Positions 62,442-64,000 of a DNA stretch of 64,000 nucleotides are shown here, piece by piece. Numbering within the stretch: the first letter of the stretch is position 1; every line of letters starts with the position of its first letter. Below the pieces are notes generated by a model. That model had not been told where the DNA came from and did not search any database. It saw only the letters and a list, made by a program, of their open reading frames with translations. This DNA is from Deltaproteobacteria bacterium. GTDB lineage: Bacteria > JADJOY01. The DNA is taken from NCBI GenBank assembly GCA_016713535.1, contig JADJOY010000003.1:186001-250000 (forward strand), given 5' to 3'. The translations under genes were made by a program, and so were the position numbers.

Positions 62442-63991
62442 GCGCCGGAAGCGGGGGACGGCAAAGCGGCGAGGATCGAGACCAGCCGTGACTCCGGATC
62501 CTCGCCCATCCTCGTCACGTCGACTTCGTCGAGGGGCGGCTCGAAGCGATCGCGCGGGTAGAGCGGAGCGGCGCTCTGGGTGCCGGCGGCGATCAGGAAG
62601 AACCAGCGGCAGCCGGCGCGCTCGACCTCGGCGTGGAACGGCTCGTCGGCGACGCTCGCCGGTGGCGTGTAGATCGCCCGCCGGTCCGCGAAGAGCCCGA
62701 CCAGCGACGGTTTCACCGAGAACACGCAGCCGTTGCGGGGGACATGCTCGGCGACGCGCGCGAGCGCGTCCTCGAGGCGCGCTGCGAAGTGGAGCGTCTT
62801 CTCGGCGGTCACGCGATCGGGGTCGTACCAAAGCGCGGAGCGGCGCAGCGCACCTAGCTCGGGCGTCGCGCCGCCATGGAAACGCGCGGCGGTCAGCGCG
62901 AGCTGCGGGACCAGCACCGAGCCGAGACCCGCCCACAACCCCACCGCGACCCAGGCGCGCGCACGCCCCGGTGGCAGTCGCTCGAGGCCCTCGCGGGCCG
63001 CGAGCGCCGCGAGCCCGAGCACGATCGGGATCGTCACCACCAGGAACCGCGCCATCTCGCCCGGGAACGGCCAGATCACGATGAGCGCGAGGTAGGCGCC
63101 CAGATAGAGCGCCTCGAGCGCGCCGCGCCGCAGTCGGAGCAGCAGCCCGGCGAGGGCCAGCACGGTGACGCCGGAGACGACCACCACGACCAGCCCAACC
63201 GGCTCGACGGCGAAGAGCCCGAGCCACTCGGCCCACAGCGTCGCGAGCTGGCTCGCGACCGTCTCGACGAGCGCCGTGAGGCCGCCGTCGCGATAGCGCT
63301 CGACGAGGATCCGTCCGTAGTCGGAGTTACCACCCACCCGCACCCATGCGAGCGTCGGCACCGTGGCCACCACCGCCCGGAGCCAGCCGAGCCGCGGGCG
63401 CCGCACCGCCAGGTACACGAGGTACGCGACCAGCATCGCGAGCCCGGCGCTGCGGGTGAGAGTCGCCGCGCCGACGGCGGACGGCGCGAGCCAGCCTCGC
63501 CACCCGTATGCGCCGTCACGCTCGTCGCGGCGCGTCGCGGCCAGCGCGACGAGCGTGAGCGCCAGGTAGAGCGGCTCGCTCTCGATCTCGAGCGCGGTCA
63601 TGTAGGTCCCGCGCGTTCCCGCGACCGCGAGCACCAGGAGGGCGCTCAGGATCGAGCCGAGTCCGAGCGAGCGGTACCAGGCGAACGCGATCGCGAAGGC
63701 GGCGACCAGGATCGTGATCGTGAACGCATGCGCCGCGGCGAGGGCCTGCGCCGCGCCGGTGATCGCCATCACCGCCGGGTAGAGCGGGGGGTAGTAGCTC
63801 TGGCTCGCGTAGCCGGCGGCGCCGGGCGAGTGCCCGCCGAACGGCGACAGATCGCGGGCGATGAGCAAGTAGGTCGCGTTGTCGCCGCCGAAACTCAGCA
63901 GACGCGTGCTCGTACCCCAGTAGAGGTAGAACGCGCCGAGCGCGGCGAAGCCGACCGCGAGCGCGGCGAGCGGCGTCCTGCGCTCGCTCAA
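62417..63991 (-). CDS. GT-C/GT39-like membrane glycosyltransferase
   Basis: 524 aa with about ten or eleven helices. Helix 1 (PLAALAVGFAALGAFYLYW) is followed by an acidic loop SFGGDNATYLLIARDLSPFG and later SYYPPLYPAVMAITGA, in the pattern of lipid-linked-sugar GT-C enzymes. The soluble C-terminal region contains RDRFEPPLDEVDVTRM. It begins nine bases from the window edge; the start ATG at 63991 fits helix 1. It is convergent with the GT4 gene and overlaps it by 25 bases. Substrate unknown. Confidence 0.8.
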   Translation of the reverse strand: MSERRTPLAALAVGFAALGAFYLYWGTSTRLLSFGGDNATYLLIARDLSPFGGHSPGAAGYASQSYYPPLYPAVMAITGAAQALAAAHAFTITILVAAFAIAFAWYRSLGLGSILSALLVLAVAGTRGTYMTALEIESEPLYLALTLVALAATRRDERDGAYGWRGWLAPSAVGAATLTRSAGLAMLVAYLVYLAVRRPRLGWLRAVVATVPTLAWVRVGGNSDYGRILVERYRDGGLTALVETVASQLATLWAEWLGLFAVEPVGLVVVVVSGVTVLALAGLLLRLRRGALEALYLGAYLALIVIWPFPGEMARFLVVTIPIVLGLAALAAREGLERLPPGRARAWVAVGLWAGLGSVLVPQLALTAARFHGGATPELGALRRSALWYDPDRVTAEKTLHFAARLEDALARVAEHVPRNGCVFSVKPSLVGLFADRRAIYTPPASVADEPFHAEVERAGCRWFFLIAAGTQSAAPLYPRDRFEPPLDEVDVTRMGEDPESRLVSILAALPSPASGAQPLATSR

Positions 63992-64000
63992 CGACGCGCC

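Noticed and set aside
61236-63236. Minus-strand open frame of about 666 codons over the kinase, GT4 and GT39 genes
   Set aside because: Repetitive Arg/Ala translation crossing three supported genes.

Overview
The window is chromosomal housekeeping DNA from a GC-rich Gram-negative bacterium, densely packed and with no phage, plasmid, insertion sequence or CRISPR array visible. Gene order points to a deltaproteobacteria-like lineage (Myxococcota, Desulfobacterota or Binatota; I cannot place it more closely). The clues are infC-rpmI-rplT-pheS-pheT followed by a MerR-type gene, tRNA-Pro and surE; pilB-pilT-pilC-pilS-pilR in the order known from Myxococcus and Geobacter; and a long rpsP/ffh translation operon. 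An outer-membrane barrel protein, complex I, ETF, a lipopolysaccharide-type kinase and type IV pili indicate a respiring, surface-motile diderm.

Layout. 0-5.6 kb: the last codons of guaA, dnaE, a secreted unknown and citrate synthase. 5.8-12.8 kb: tRNA-Val, infC-rpmI-rplT, a strong terminator, pheST, a MerR-like gene, tRNA-Pro, surE and apt. 12.8-13.9 kb: about 1 kb with no gene I can support, ending in a good sigma-70 promoter. 13.9-23.9 kb: a complex I operon nuoABCDHJKLMN, without nuoE, F, G and I. 23.9-28.6 kb: a small ribbon-helix-helix-like protein, an NtrC-type regulator with an in-frame TGA, a histidine kinase with a decayed GGDEF-like tail, and an outer-membrane barrel. 28.6-34.2 kb: acyP, then on the minus strand ffh-rpsP-khpA-rimM-trmD-rplS-yraN-rsmI. 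34.3-38 kb: a DUF4124 protein, a signal-peptidase-like protein lacking its catalytic residues, and etfBA. 38-43.8 kb: RNase G (minus), two GT-C membrane glycosyltransferases and a GntR regulator. 43.9-51.6 kb: pilBTCSR with candidate sigma-54 promoters before pilB and pilT. 51.6-64 kb: a TMTC-like protein in the place usually held by pilA, accA, a glycosyltransferase-methyltransferase fusion, an aromatic amino-acid cluster (chorismate mutase, hisC, tyrA) interrupted by a GH99-like lipoprotein, a Trm112-like protein, and a glycan cluster (GT2-like, LPS kinase, GT4, GT39).

Quality warning. At least a dozen strongly conserved genes (rplT, pheT, nuoD, nuoH, nuoN, rng, accA, hisC and others) are broken by 1-2 base indels, many in G/C runs. 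So many breaks in indispensable genes are best read as sequencing or assembly errors, and I annotate each such gene as one unit across the breaks. Breaks are densest at about 51.6-57.6 kb.

No wholly new system is evident. The most interesting leads are the catalytically dead S26 peptidase homologue, the sigma-54/PilSR pilus circuit with a GT-C/TPR protein at the pilA position, the complex I operon missing its NADH module and nuoI, the rare start codon of infC, and the unexplained 1-kb gap.
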